Assembly (NCBI GenBank): GCA_028277515.1
Contig: JANQGC010000254.1
Span: forward strand, 1 to 30,335
Origin: Anaerolineae bacterium
Lineage (GTDB): Bacteria > Chloroflexota > Anaerolineae > Promineifilales > Promineifilaceae
Direction: 5' to 3'
DNA length: 30,335 bases
Of the stretch, positions 13,656 to 22,538 are shown piece by piece. Position 1 is the first letter of the stretch; every line of letters starts with the position of its first letter. The notes beneath the pieces were generated by a model that worked only from the letters and a program-made list of their open reading frames with translations, was not told the origin of the DNA and made no database searches. The translations under genes and the position numbers were made by a program.

Positions 13656-14669
13656 ATGACTAAAAAACTATCAATACCGTTCATCCTCATCGTGGTCCTT
13701 TTAATTGCCGGTTCGGCCGCGGCGCAGGGTGAAGTCTCAGCAACAATGGTCGTTCCTGAAGGGCCTTTTACTGTGGGCGATCCATTGGAACTGGCGCTTA
13801 CGGTGACTCATCCGCCGGGCTACATCGTGATCAGCCCGGAACTGCCAGAGACATGGGGCAATTTTATTATCGTTGAGCAGTCGCCGCCGCTGACCATTGA
13901 AAACGAGGACGGTAGCGAGACGACAGCGATTACGATTGACGCCCGTTTGTTTGCGCCCGGTGAATACAGCACGCCACCGTTGACGGTGAACATCACCGAT
14001 GGGGCGGGGCAGTTGCGCGAACTGCCGGTTGCACCGGCAACGATCAACATCGCATCTGTGCTGGTTGAAGGGGACACGGACCTGCGCGATATCAAGCCGC
14101 AGGCGGAACTGCCCTTCTTAAACCTGCTGCCCTGGGCCGTTGGCGGGCTGCTCCTGGCCGTTGCTGCCGGGGGTGGCTACCTGTTCTATCGACGTCGTCA
14201 GGCCCAACTGGCCCTGGCCGCGGTGGATAACCGGCTACCGCATGAGATTGCCCTGGATGATCTGAACCGCATCGGGCAGCTTGGGCTACCGGAAGAACAG
14301 CGCTTCAAGGAACATTACACGCTGGTTTCGGACACGGTACGCATCTATATTGAGCGCGTCTATCATGTGCCCATGTTGGAGCGGACGACGGGCGAGATCC
14401 GCCTGGCCTTAGGACAGACAACGATGTCGCGAGCCAATAAGGCGCAATTGTTGACCTTTTTGGATGAAAGTGACCTGGTCAAGTTTTCCGAGCATACGCC
14501 GTTGGAAAGTGAAGCATATGAATTGATCAGCAAAGGACGCAGCATTGTGGAGAACAATAAACCGCTGGTGATTACGGAAGAGGATATAAACAACCCCGAC
14601 AAGCCGGAGCCGGACATCCATCAGTTTTCGGCGAATGGCCACAAGGAACCGATTGAGGTGAGAGCATGA
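13656..14669 (+). CDS. BatD-like / DUF4381-like single-span membrane protein of the Bat operon
   Basis: 337 residues. Signal peptide ending AAAQG, then an extracytoplasmic Ig-like beta domain (about 25-145) with PFTVGDPLELALTVTHPPGY, resembling the BatD N-terminal modules. One transmembrane helix at about 158-180 (LPWAVGGLLLAVAAGGGYLF) is followed by a basic stop-transfer RRRQ and a cytoplasmic helical region of about 150 residues (FKEHYTLVSDTVRIYIERVY). Its position between DUF58 and batA matches the DUF4381-type gene found in many moxR operons. The stop codon overlaps the ATG of batA (ATGA), indicating coupling. Role: membrane scaffold or assembly partner of the VWA proteins. Confidence 0.85.
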   Translation: MTKKLSIPFILIVVLLIAGSAAAQGEVSATMVVPEGPFTVGDPLELALTVTHPPGYIVISPELPETWGNFIIVEQSPPLTIENEDGSETTAITIDARLFAPGEYSTPPLTVNITDGAGQLRELPVAPATINIASVLVEGDTDLRDIKPQAELPFLNLLPWAVGGLLLAVAAGGGYLFYRRRQAQLALAAVDNRLPHEIALDDLNRIGQLGLPEEQRFKEHYTLVSDTVRIYIERVYHVPMLERTTGEIRLALGQTTMSRANKAQLLTFLDESDLVKFSEHTPLESEAYELISKGRSIVENNKPLVITEEDINNPDKPEPDIHQFSANGHKEPIEVRA

Positions 14670-15679
14670 CAAGTTTTCAATTTGCCGCACCCTGGATGCT
14701 GGTCCTGGCGCTGCTCGTACCCGCCGGGTTGGCCGCTTATCATCTGTTAAATAAGCGACGCAACCGGCCGGCGACGATGCACCATGCCGCCGCAGGATTG
14801 GTACGCGATATTCCGCGCTCCTGGCGCATCACCTGGCGACCGCTGACGGCCGTCCTGCGCCTGACCGCCATCACCTTGATAATCGTTGCCCTGGCCCGGC
14901 CACAATTTGTGCAGGGGCGGGAAACGATCACCGGCGAAGGGGTGGACATTGCTCTGGCCCTGGATATTTCAGGCAGCATGGCTTCTTTAGATTTTGAACC
15001 GCGCAACCGCTTGGAAGCGGCTAAAGCTGTAATCAATGATTTCGTGATGGAACGGCCGTATGACAAGATCGGCATGGTCATCTTCGCCAGCGAGGCGTTC
15101 AGCCAAAGCCCGCTGACCCTGGACCACAATATGGTCACCCGGTCGCTGGAGCAGGTGGAACTGGCGTCCGACCTGGGCATTGAAGATGGCACGGCCATCG
15201 GCCTGGGCATTGCTAACGCGGCCAATATGTTGACCAACAGCGACGCCGAGAGCAAGGTCGTGATCTTGCTCACGGATGGCGTCAATAATTCCGGACAGAT
15301 CGACCCGCTGACGGCGGCCGAAGCGGCCAAGGCGCTGGATATTAAGATTTATACCATCGGCGCCGGGCGACCGGGCGAGGTTCCCGTACCTGTGCCGTCG
15401 ATGCTCGGCGGCACGACGATTTCTTATATGGAAAGCGTACTGGACGAGCAAACCTTGCAGCAGGTGGCCGAAGTCACGGGCGGACAATATTTCCGCGCGG
15501 AAGACACGGCCGGTTTGCGCGCCATTTACGACGAGATCAACCGCCTGGAGAAATCTCAGGTCGAGGTCCAGGTGTTTAACCAGTATCGTGAACTGATGGC
15601 CTGGCTGCTGATTCCGGCCTTGCTGTTACTGCTGGTGGAAATTGTTTTACGGAATACGCTGTTTAGGAAGGTACCGTAA
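14666..15679 (+). CDS. batA: BatA-like VWA-domain membrane protein
   Basis: 337 residues. N-terminal BatA helix (FAAPWMLVLALLVPAGLAAY), a second helix (about 60-78, VLRLTAITLIIVALARPQF), then a VWA domain with complete MIDAS: DISGSM (about 99-104), a Thr in DGTAIGLG, and Asp in LLTDGVNNSG. A C-terminal helix (AWLLIPALLLLLVEIVL) re-anchors it. The VWA domain therefore faces one side of the membrane between anchor helices, as in the Bacteroides aerotolerance Bat proteins. MIDAS-bound divalent metal mediates protein contacts. It is followed by its paralogue batB after a 16-bp inverted repeat. Confidence 0.95.
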   Translation: MTSFQFAAPWMLVLALLVPAGLAAYHLLNKRRNRPATMHHAAAGLVRDIPRSWRITWRPLTAVLRLTAITLIIVALARPQFVQGRETITGEGVDIALALDISGSMASLDFEPRNRLEAAKAVINDFVMERPYDKIGMVIFASEAFSQSPLTLDHNMVTRSLEQVELASDLGIEDGTAIGLGIANAANMLTNSDAESKVVILLTDGVNNSGQIDPLTAAEAAKALDIKIYTIGAGRPGEVPVPVPSMLGGTTISYMESVLDEQTLQQVAEVTGGQYFRAEDTAGLRAIYDEINRLEKSQVEVQVFNQYRELMAWLLIPALLLLLVEIVLRNTLFRKVP

Positions 15680-15684
15680 ATAAC

Positions 15685-15747
15685 AAATTTGACAACTTTT
15701 CTCGACTGCAAATTGGGAAAGATGATGTCTAAAAAGTTGTCAAATTT
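15685..15747. repeat. 16-bp inverted repeat between batA and batB
   Basis: AAATTTGACAACTTTT (15685-15700) and AAAAGTTGTCAAATTT (15732-15747) are perfect inverted arms around a 31-base spacer, wholly inside the 83-base gene junction. It could modulate operon mRNA stability, or be the remnant of a small mobile element. Confidence 0.85.
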
Positions 15748-15762
15748 CGCATCGAGGAAGAA

Positions 15763-16809
15763 ATGCAATTCACACAACCACAATTCTTATTGATTGGATT
15801 AATACTGATACCGGCCGTTGGCCTTTTCTTATGGTGGGCCAAGCGACGGCAAAGGATCGCCCTGGATCGCCTGGGCAATAAATCGCTGATCGACCGCCTG
15901 AGCGCCAACATCAACTGGACGGGACGTCGCTGGCGGGTTGGCCTGTGGCTCCTGGCCCTGACGTTGGTCATGGTCGCCCTGTCTCGGCCGCAATGGGGTA
16001 GCGAAGTGCGCGAGATTGAGCAAGAAGGATTGCAGGTCATGGTCGCGCTGGATGTCTCGCAGAGCATGCTGGCCGAAGATATTGCGCCAACGCGCCTGGA
16101 TCGGGCCAAGCTGGAGATCGCCGACCTGACCGAACGGCTGGACGGTGACGAAATTGGGCTGGTGCTCTTTTCCGGGGCCAGCTTCATCCAGGTTCCACTG
16201 ACAACGGATTATTTGACGGCGCTTAACTATCTGGACAGCGCCCAACCGGGCGTGATCAGCCGGCCGGGTACGGTCATCGGCGACGCGATTCGCACGGCGA
16301 TGGCCGGTTTTGATGAGGAACTTAACAACCAGAAGGTGCTGGTCATCATGACCGACGGCGAGGACCATGAAACGGACCCGCTGGCGGTGGCCCAGGAGGC
16401 GGCCGATGCCGGTGTGCTTATCTACACGATTGGTTTCGGCACACCTGAAGGGGAACCCGTGCCGGAGACGAACCAGTTTGGTGAGGTCGTCGGCTATAAA
16501 CAGGACCAAAATGGCGAAGTGGTGCTCTCCCGCCTGGATGAGGGCACGCTGCAAGGGATCGCGCAGACGGCGGGGGGTAAATATTATCGGGCTACCCCGG
16601 ACGGCCGTGAGCTGGACGCGTTACTAGGCGAAATTGACACCTTGCAGCAGGCGCAGCTTTCCAGCCGCTTTGAGACCACTTATATCGAACGCTACCAGAT
16701 TTTCCTGGCCCTGGCCCTGGCCGCACTGATTATCTCCGAGTTGATTCCGGAACGTATCCGGGAACGGCGCCGGACGGTGGCCGGCACTGTTCGGGTGGTG
16801 GAAAGTTAG
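15763..16809 (+). CDS. batB: BatB-like VWA-domain membrane protein
   Basis: 348 residues; GAGGAAGAA precedes the ATG. Same plan as batA: N-terminal helix (FLLIGLILIPAVGLFLWW), second helix (WLLALTLVMVALSRPQWG), VWA domain with complete MIDAS DVSQSM, Thr in GTVIGDAIR and Asp in MTDGEDHETD, and a C-terminal helix (FLALALAALIISELIP) with a basic tail. The insert YLDSAQPGVISRPGTVIGDA is characteristic of BatB rather than BatA. BatA and BatB are thought to form a heteromeric VWA complex assembled by MoxR. Confidence 0.95.
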   Translation: MQFTQPQFLLIGLILIPAVGLFLWWAKRRQRIALDRLGNKSLIDRLSANINWTGRRWRVGLWLLALTLVMVALSRPQWGSEVREIEQEGLQVMVALDVSQSMLAEDIAPTRLDRAKLEIADLTERLDGDEIGLVLFSGASFIQVPLTTDYLTALNYLDSAQPGVISRPGTVIGDAIRTAMAGFDEELNNQKVLVIMTDGEDHETDPLAVAQEAADAGVLIYTIGFGTPEGEPVPETNQFGEVVGYKQDQNGEVVLSRLDEGTLQGIAQTAGGKYYRATPDGRELDALLGEIDTLQQAQLSSRFETTYIERYQIFLALALAALIISELIPERIRERRRTVAGTVRVVES

Positions 16810-16890
16810 AGAGAAGGGTTGCCGATTTTTAGATTAGTCCATCAAGTAATCAGTATTCAGTAAAATTGGTTTGCAGAGACGAGATTATCA

Positions 16891-17808
16891 ATGAGTAAAA
16901 TGAAGAAAACAACACCCATCATTCTCCTTGTGTTCCTGGCTTTATTGGCTACGGCGTGCAGCCCCAACAAGGCGGAGCAGTTGAACAAGGAAGGCAATGA
17001 AGCCTTCGCCCAAGAGGCATTCCAGGAGGCCTTGGTTGATTATCAAACAGCGCAGATTGAGGAGCCGGAACTGGCTGAACCTTATTATAATGCGGCCAAT
17101 TCGCTCTATCGCCAGGGACAATATGAGGCGGCCCTGGAGCAGTTAAATATCGCTTTGAGCTTCGCTGAGGAAGATTCACTGGCCACGGACGGCTTCTTTA
17201 ACCTGGGTAATGCTTCTTATAACATGCAGGACCTGGGATCGGCCGTTGCCGCTTACACTGAATCCCTCTTGCTCAATCCGGATGACCAGGATGCCAAGTA
17301 CAACCTGGAATTAGCATTGCAGCAGCAACAGCAAGAGCAAGAACAGCAGCAGGAGCAAGAGCAGGAACAACAAGAAAACCAGGAAGAGCAGCAAGATCAA
17401 TCTGGTGAAGGTGAACAGGAGCAGGAAGAACAATCCGGCGAAGGTGAAAACCAGGAAGAACAAGATCAATCTGGTGAAGGTGAACAGGAACAGGAAGAAC
17501 AGTCCCAAGAGGGTGAAGGCGAGGGCGAGCAAGAAGAACAAGACCAGGGACAGGAAGAATCTGACCAATCCCAGGATGGGCAGGACGGCGAGCAGCAAGA
17601 GCAAGAAGGGCAGCCGCAATCCGGCCAGCCAGGTGAAGAGCAGGAACAGGAAAGGCAGCCCAGCCAGGTTCCCGCCCCTGGTCAGACCATGACCGAGGAA
17701 CAGGCGCAGCAGCTCCTTTCGGCTATCGCCGGGGACAGCCAGACCTTGCAAGAAAGGTTAGGCCAGATTTTCGCTGTGCCCTGGGGTCCGCCGGCGCAGG
17801 ATTGGTAG
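16891..17808 (+). CDS. batC: BatC-like TPR lipoprotein with long Gln/Glu-rich tail
   Basis: 305 residues. Lipoprotein signal with LLATAC (Cys23), then tetratricopeptide repeats (about 28-140): AEQLNKEGNEAFAQEAFQEA, AEPYYNAANSLYRQGQYEAA, GFFNLGNASYNMQDLGSAVA. From about residue 147 to 265 the sequence is almost entirely Gln/Glu with Ser/Gly/Asp, including a 23-residue unit repeated twice. A short C-terminal conserved-looking piece (MTEEQAQQLLSAIAGDSQTL) resembles the end of BatC/BatB2-type proteins. TPR domains here probably scaffold the Bat complex on the outer membrane face. Start could also be ATG 16900; no strong ribosome site. Confidence 0.9.
   Translation: MSKMKKTTPIILLVFLALLATACSPNKAEQLNKEGNEAFAQEAFQEALVDYQTAQIEEPELAEPYYNAANSLYRQGQYEAALEQLNIALSFAEEDSLATDGFFNLGNASYNMQDLGSAVAAYTESLLLNPDDQDAKYNLELALQQQQQEQEQQQEQEQEQQENQEEQQDQSGEGEQEQEEQSGEGENQEEQDQSGEGEQEQEEQSQEGEGEGEQEEQDQGQEESDQSQDGQDGEQQEQEGQPQSGQPGEEQEQERQPSQVPAPGQTMTEEQAQQLLSAIAGDSQTLQERLGQIFAVPWGPPAQDW
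17398..17510 (+). repeat. Tandem coding repeat, 69-bp period, in the BatC-like gene
   Basis: The unit beginning CAATCTGGTGAAGGTGAACA starts at 17398 and again at 17467, encoding SGEGEQEQEEQ twice in a 23-residue period. Recent slippage or unequal exchange is likely; length should vary among strains. Confidence 0.8.
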
Positions 17809-17990
17809 TTAATAATTAATCCTTCGGGAAGCTCAGGACAAGTTTGTTGAACTGTTGAATTGGTGAATGGTTAATTATTTTCCGACTCCTAAGAAACAAA
17901 CCGTCACCGATTGTCATTCCGATGCGAAGCGAGGAATCTTTCGCTGACAGGGAACCAGATCCCTCATTTCATTAGGGATGACATTTACAG
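17809..17990. repeat. Two adjoining intergenic repeats (AT-rich copy 3 and GTCATTCCGATGCGAAGCGA element)
   Basis: 17809-17880 carries TAATTAATCCTTCGGGAAGC, CAAGTTTGTTGAACTG and GAATGGTTAATTA, matching the AT-rich family. From about 17912 to 17985, TGTCATTCCGATGCGAAGCG, GGAATCTTTCGCTGACAGGG and finally AGGGATGACA form a loose inverted repeat of the TGTCATTCC...GGAATGACA kind common in Chloroflexota genomes. No gene lies in the 260 bases between batC and batD. Confidence 0.65.
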
Positions 17991-18069
17991 ATTCTTTGCT
18001 CATAGAACAGAGCCTGCGATGTGGCAGTTCTCAGAATAATATGCAGAGAGAAGACGGAGTAGTTATCAG

Positions 18070-19932
18070 ATGAAGAAATCAAGATTATTAGTCATAGCTT
18101 TGGTCAGCCTGGTGCTGAGCGGCTTGCTGGTTTTACCCGCGGCGGCGCAGTCGCCAGTGACGGCGGGCGTGGACCGCACCCAACTCAGCACCGATGAGGC
18201 GCTGGTCCTGACGGTTGAAATCGACAACAGCGCCGGGCGCGCATCACAACCATCGCTGCCGCCCCTGGACGGATTCCAACTTTTAGGGACCAGCAGCAGC
18301 ACGTCGATTCGTATCGTCAACGGCAGTATGTCATCGACGGCTAATTACAACTACACGCTGCGGCCGACACAGACGGGACAGCTAACGATCAATCCAATCA
18401 CGGTCACGACCGGCGGACAGAGCTATACGACGCAGCCGATTACGGTTGAGGTCACGCAGGGCACAGGGCAGATTCAGCCGGCACCGAATCCGGCCAATCC
18501 CAATTTTCCCAATATACCCGGCTTCCCCAACTTGAATAACCTGTTCCAATCGCGGCCTGGCAGCCAGGGGTCAAATCCTGGTTCAGCACAGCCGCTGGAT
18601 CCGGCCGATGCACCGACGGAACTGGTGGGCCAGGATTTCTTCGTCGAGGCCGAGGTGGACAATCTAAACCCCTACCAGGGCCAGCAGGTGGTATACACTT
18701 TCCGCTTCTACCAGGCGGAGAGCTTGTTCGACCAGCCGGAATATGAGGGACCGTCATTCACCGGTTTCTGGAGCGAGGAGCAAAATGACGACCAGGTCGA
18801 TTATACAATTGAAGCGGAAGGACGAGCCTATCGCGTCACAGAACTGCGCGCAGTCTTGTTCCCCACCGGCGTGGGCGAGGTGACCATCGAGCCGGCCAGG
18901 CTGTCGATCCCCGGCGATTTCTTCACGCGGGGACAGATTTTGCAAACGCAGCCGATCACGCTAAATGTACGGCCGCTGCCGGACAATGCCCCGCCGACGT
19001 TCCAGGGCGCGGTGGGCCAGTTCAATATCGTGGCTCAGGCCGACAAGAGCGAGACGGAAGTCAATGATACGGTCACTTTGAATGTGGCCGTCACCGGGCA
19101 GGGCAATTTAGAAAATATGGCCGACCCGATATGGACCGAAGGGGATGAATGGCGCGCTTTTGACAGTGAAGCCACGGTCAGCACCCAGTTTAACAACGGC
19201 GTTTACAGCGGGACGCGCACGTATGAACGGCTGCTGGTTCCCACCCAACCGGGCGACTTGCTGCTGCCGGCGATTGAATTCAGCTTCTTTAATCCGCAGA
19301 CGGAAAGTTATGAAACGGTAAGCACGGAACCGGTTATCGTTCGCGTGACCGGTGATGTAGGCGCGGGTGTCATCCCGCCAGCGGCCGGGTCAGGCAGCCA
19401 GGCCACGGTGCCGGCGGGTGCGCTTCCCAATGTGCCTGAATTACGGCCGAATAAACCGGCCGCGGCTTTGAGTGCGGGCAGCAGTGTTCCTTTGGTAGAA
19501 AATGGCCTGTATTGGCTGCTGTGGCTGGTTCCCCTGGTGCTCTTTGTTGGCTATTGGGGCCTGGGACACTACCGCCAGCGGCGGCTGGACACAGTCGACA
19601 GCCGGCGTAGCGCCGGCGCGGCCAAACGGGCGCAGCAGGCGTTACAAGCCGCTGGCAAAGCCCCTGCGACAGGCTCAGGGTCCACCGCAGGCAGCATCCT
19701 GGTTTCCTATATGGAAGAAAAGATGAACCGCAACGTCATTGGGCTGTCACAGACACAGTTGGCCGATTTGCTGAGCCAACAGGGGGTCGATGAGCAATTG
19801 GCGGACCGCGTGCAAGATGCGCTGATGCAGGCTGAAATGAGCCGTTATGCGCCTGATGGCCTGCACACGGCCAACGACCAATTGTTGGGAGAAACGGAAG
19901 CGATTATCAAGGAATTAGATAGGGTATTATAA
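18070..19932 (+). CDS. batD: BatD family membrane protein
   Basis: 620 residues. Signal peptide MKKSRLLVIALVSLVLSGLL ending at AAAQS, then the long BatD extracytoplasmic region of repeated Ig-like beta modules: VTAGVDRTQLSTDEALVLTV, the strand TANYNYTLRPTQTGQLTINP, and FFVEAEVDNLNPYQGQQVVY. A Pro/Asn/Gln-rich linker lies at about 135-170. A transmembrane helix at about 478-498 (YWLLWLVPLVLFVGYWGLGHY) is followed by a cytoplasmic helical tail of about 120 residues. The tail linker includes KAPATGSGSTAGS, encoded by CTGCGACAGGCTCAGGG, a word resembling intergenic repeats nearby. BatD is thought to be the structural partner of BatA/BatB. Confidence 0.93.
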   Translation: MKKSRLLVIALVSLVLSGLLVLPAAAQSPVTAGVDRTQLSTDEALVLTVEIDNSAGRASQPSLPPLDGFQLLGTSSSTSIRIVNGSMSSTANYNYTLRPTQTGQLTINPITVTTGGQSYTTQPITVEVTQGTGQIQPAPNPANPNFPNIPGFPNLNNLFQSRPGSQGSNPGSAQPLDPADAPTELVGQDFFVEAEVDNLNPYQGQQVVYTFRFYQAESLFDQPEYEGPSFTGFWSEEQNDDQVDYTIEAEGRAYRVTELRAVLFPTGVGEVTIEPARLSIPGDFFTRGQILQTQPITLNVRPLPDNAPPTFQGAVGQFNIVAQADKSETEVNDTVTLNVAVTGQGNLENMADPIWTEGDEWRAFDSEATVSTQFNNGVYSGTRTYERLLVPTQPGDLLLPAIEFSFFNPQTESYETVSTEPVIVRVTGDVGAGVIPPAAGSGSQATVPAGALPNVPELRPNKPAAALSAGSSVPLVENGLYWLLWLVPLVLFVGYWGLGHYRQRRLDTVDSRRSAGAAKRAQQALQAAGKAPATGSGSTAGSILVSYMEEKMNRNVIGLSQTQLADLLSQQGVDEQLADRVQDALMQAEMSRYAPDGLHTANDQLLGETEAIIKELDRVL

Positions 19933-19953
19933 GCTGAGGGTCTGCGAGGGGAT

Positions 19954-19985
19954 GAGTGGCGAGTATATTATCATACTCGCCACTC
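19954..19985. repeat. 13-bp hairpin between batD and batE
   Basis: GAGTGGCGAGTAT - ATTATC - ATACTCGCCACTC, a perfect 13-bp stem, with a third CGCCACTC half copy at about 20001-20008. There is no T-run after it, so it is not a typical terminator. Confidence 0.85.
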
Positions 19986-20020
19986 GCAAACACGCTACTT
20001 CGCCACTCTAAAGGTTTATC

Positions 20021-20815
20021 ATGAAACGAAAACATTTATCTTTGCTATTGATTGGACTCATATTATTGATTGGCCTGGCTGCGGCCGTTCTGGCCCTGAA
20101 CTCGGGCGTGGAAGCGGACGCCGGGGCGGTGGAAGCGGCTAATCAACTTTATGTCGCCGGGCATTATGCTGAAGCGGCGCAGATTTATGAAGAGCAGATC
20201 GCCCGAGGTGTGCAGGATAGCGCCCTTTTTTATAACCTGGGTAATGCTTACTTCCAGCAGGGGGATATGAGTCGGGCGGCGCTTAACTTACAGCGGGCGG
20301 CGCAGTTGGATCCGCGCGATCCGGATATTCAGGCTAACCTGGAACTGGTGCGCGGGCAGACGACGGAATTGTTCGCTGAGGAAGCGCGTGCGCCGGGAAC
20401 GGTGGCGCTGCTGGCGAATGCCACGGGTTGGCTGACGCAGAATGAAACGGCCGTGCTTGTGCTGGCGCTGTGGTTTACTTTCGTATTTTTACTCCTGGCG
20501 CGGCGAACGGCCGAATCAGAGCGGGCGCACCGTGGGTTGCAAACAGCCGCCGCCGTGGTGATCGTTTTTCTGCTCATCTTTGGTATCTCCCTGGCCAGCC
20601 GCAGCTTCGTGGCCCAAACCCAACCTGCCGGTGTCGTTGTCTCACCCTCCGTGGCCATGAGCAGCAGTCCAGGAGAGCAGTTCGCCACGAATTTGACGGT
20701 GACCGGGGGCACGAGCGTGCAGATCGCCGAACGCCTGGGCGAATGGCTGCGCATCGCCGCACCGGAAGGCATGGAAGCAACCTGGGTGCCGCAGAGTGCG
20801 GTGGAACAGATATAA
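20021..20815 (+). CDS. batE: BatE-like TPR and SH3-domain membrane protein
   Basis: 264 residues. N-terminal signal/anchor (LLLIGLILLIGLAAAVLAL), TPR units (about 38-112: ANQLYVAGHYAEAAQIYEEQ, SALFYNLGNAYFQQGDMSRA, ALNLQRAAQLDPRDPDIQAN), then two membrane helices (about 146-162 and 172-193) and a C-terminal bacterial SH3-like domain (VTGGTSVQIAERLGEWLRIA ... WVPQSAVEQI). TPR-TM-TM-SH3 is the BatE plan. It closes the operon; an intrinsic terminator follows 70 bases downstream. Confidence 0.93.
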   Translation: MKRKHLSLLLIGLILLIGLAAAVLALNSGVEADAGAVEAANQLYVAGHYAEAAQIYEEQIARGVQDSALFYNLGNAYFQQGDMSRAALNLQRAAQLDPRDPDIQANLELVRGQTTELFAEEARAPGTVALLANATGWLTQNETAVLVLALWFTFVFLLLARRTAESERAHRGLQTAAAVVIVFLLIFGISLASRSFVAQTQPAGVVVSPSVAMSSSPGEQFATNLTVTGGTSVQIAERLGEWLRIAAPEGMEATWVPQSAVEQI

Positions 20816-20818
20816 ATA

Positions 20819-20875
20819 GGGAATCCGAGGATTCCCATCCCCACTGGACCCACGCGAAAGCGATTTCGCGGTTAC
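20819..20875. repeat. GTAACC...GGTTAC two-hairpin repeat, copy 5 (degenerate left end)
   Basis: GGGAATCCGAGGATTCCC forms the left hairpin, CGCGAAAGCGATTTCGCG the right one, ending GGTTAC. The left terminal GTAACC is lost. Confidence 0.7.
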
Positions 20876-20887
20876 GGCTCCATCTCC

Positions 20888-20927
20888 AACTGCCAGGCAC
20901 TTTTTGAACTGCCTGGCAGTTTTTTTA
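20888..20927 (+). terminator. Intrinsic terminator of the moxR-bat operon
   Basis: AACTGCCAGGCA / TGCCTGGCAGTT, a perfect 12-bp stem with a 10-base loop, followed by seven T. Placed just after the last bat gene. Confidence 0.9.
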
Positions 20928-21162
20928 ATTTACACCACGACCAACAGCCGTTTCGTAACGTTTAGCAGACGTTTGTCTGTTATCCTGATGCCACTTGTCC
21001 GATGGTGAGCTGCCTACCGGCTTGCCGTTCAATTTTTAAGGGAAAGTCACTGTTTGAATTTGGTGCTATGATCAAACATATGAACCGTCACAGACAGGTA
21101 CAGGTGGCAGGTAGCACTATTCTGCCACTTTTCACCACCTTGCTTGCAGGAGGAAAATGTTT

Positions 21163-22455
21163 ATGAATGATGCGCTTAGCGCTCCTAATTTGTCACGGCG
21201 CACCCTGGTGCTGTACAGGATGGCGCTTGTTGGCTGGGTGATTATCGCCCTGCTGCATGTTGGCCTCTTTTGGGTGGATTTTGCTGTCGATTATTCCGAA
21301 CTGCAGATTCCCTGTCCTGGTGAGCCGGGGGTCTTCGCGGACTGCAATTTCGGCGCCTTGACCGCTGTTGAGGAAGCTGTATGGACATCCTGGGGTCTAA
21401 CTATGCAGACCTATGCTGCCATTTCGCTCCTCGGCGCTCCGTTTACGTTTCTGGTGTACATGGGATTGGCTGGTCTGATCCTGTGGCGGCAGGGCCGAAG
21501 CTGGTTGGGCCTGACCGTTTCCCTGGCCCTGGTTATCATCCCCTTCGCCATGTTCGCCGCTTCCCGTGATTTTGGGGCCATCAGCCCGATCCTTTTCTGG
21601 CCTGGGTTGGCCACCTCAATTTTGGGGACGGGCATCATGCTCGTTTTTCTTTTCTTGATGCCCAACGGCCGTTTCTCTCCAAGCTGGGCCTATATTCCCC
21701 TCATTGGCTTGCTGCTAATGATCGTCATTCTTAATTTGCAAATCAACCAACTCATTTCCTTACCGGCCCCCCTGTTTTCTCTGGTAAATATCGCAGTTGT
21801 CACGCTCGTTCTGATTGGTGCAGGTACACAGGTTTATCGCTATGTGCGCGACTCAAATGATGTCGAACGACAGCAAACCAAGTGGATCATCTTTGCCGTC
21901 ATCATCCTGGTCACGGGCGTCATCAGTTGGGTGCTTGTATTCGGCCGTGCCCTGACAATACCTCCTGGCCAACTGCGGATCATGGCCAATCTTTTGGGCA
22001 CGATTTATTCTGACTTTTTTGCTATACCCCTTTTACCCGTAGCCATCACCATTGCCATTTTACGCTACCGGCTCTGGGGCATAGATGTCATTATTCGCCG
22101 GACGTTAGTTTACCTGCTGCTAACCGGGCTGCTGGCCCTCGTCTATTTTGGCCTGGTGATTCTTCTGCAGCGCCTGTTTGGTGCGTTTACCAGCCAACAA
22201 ACGCCAATCATCATTGTCATTTCTACCTTGACAATTGCCGCTCTGTTTACCCCTTTACGCCGGCGTGTACAGACCTTGATTGACCGCCGCTTTTACCGCC
22301 AAAAGTATGATGCGGAGCAGGTTTTGGCCCGTTTCACCCAAACGGCTCGCGACGAGGTCTCGTTGGAACTGCTGACGGCCGAATTGTCCCACCTGGTCCA
22401 GGAAACAATGCAAGCGGAAGAGGTAAGTTTGTGGCTAAAAGATAGTAAGCAATGA
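21163..22455 (+). CDS. Multi-spanning membrane sensor-like protein without output domain
   Basis: 430 residues from ATG at 21163 (AGGAGG nine bases upstream; the ATG at 21157 is only three bases from it). Eight or nine hydrophobic helices occupy residues 20-375 (WVIIALLHVGLFWVDFAV, TFLVYMGLAGLILWR, IPFAMFAASR and others). Then comes a basic segment PLRRRVQTLIDRRFYRQKYD and a helical stretch AEQVLARFTQTARDEVSLEL, SHLVQETMQAEEVSLWLKDS. This is the N-terminal half typical of Chloroflexota membrane histidine kinases and GAF-domain signalling proteins, stopping just after the S-helix-like linker. Either the output domain is lost or it works with a separate kinase. No neighbouring kinase is on this strand. 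Confidence 0.85.
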   Translation: MNDALSAPNLSRRTLVLYRMALVGWVIIALLHVGLFWVDFAVDYSELQIPCPGEPGVFADCNFGALTAVEEAVWTSWGLTMQTYAAISLLGAPFTFLVYMGLAGLILWRQGRSWLGLTVSLALVIIPFAMFAASRDFGAISPILFWPGLATSILGTGIMLVFLFLMPNGRFSPSWAYIPLIGLLLMIVILNLQINQLISLPAPLFSLVNIAVVTLVLIGAGTQVYRYVRDSNDVERQQTKWIIFAVIILVTGVISWVLVFGRALTIPPGQLRIMANLLGTIYSDFFAIPLLPVAITIAILRYRLWGIDVIIRRTLVYLLLTGLLALVYFGLVILLQRLFGAFTSQQTPIIIVISTLTIAALFTPLRRRVQTLIDRRFYRQKYDAEQVLARFTQTARDEVSLELLTAELSHLVQETMQAEEVSLWLKDSKQ

Positions 22456-22538
22456 TGGATACATCCAAACCAAAGGACTATTGCAGGATTGCAGGGGTGC
22501 AACTTTCAATCCCATCCCCAATCTGCTACACTTAACCT

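Noticed and set aside
17311..17751. Leu/Phe-rich minus-strand frame that looks like a membrane protein
   Set aside because: It is the antisense of the Gln/Glu-rich tract of the BatC-like gene; such tracts give false hydrophobic frames.
19954..19985. Terminator between batD and batE
   Set aside because: Strong stem but no T-run, and transcription must continue into batE.
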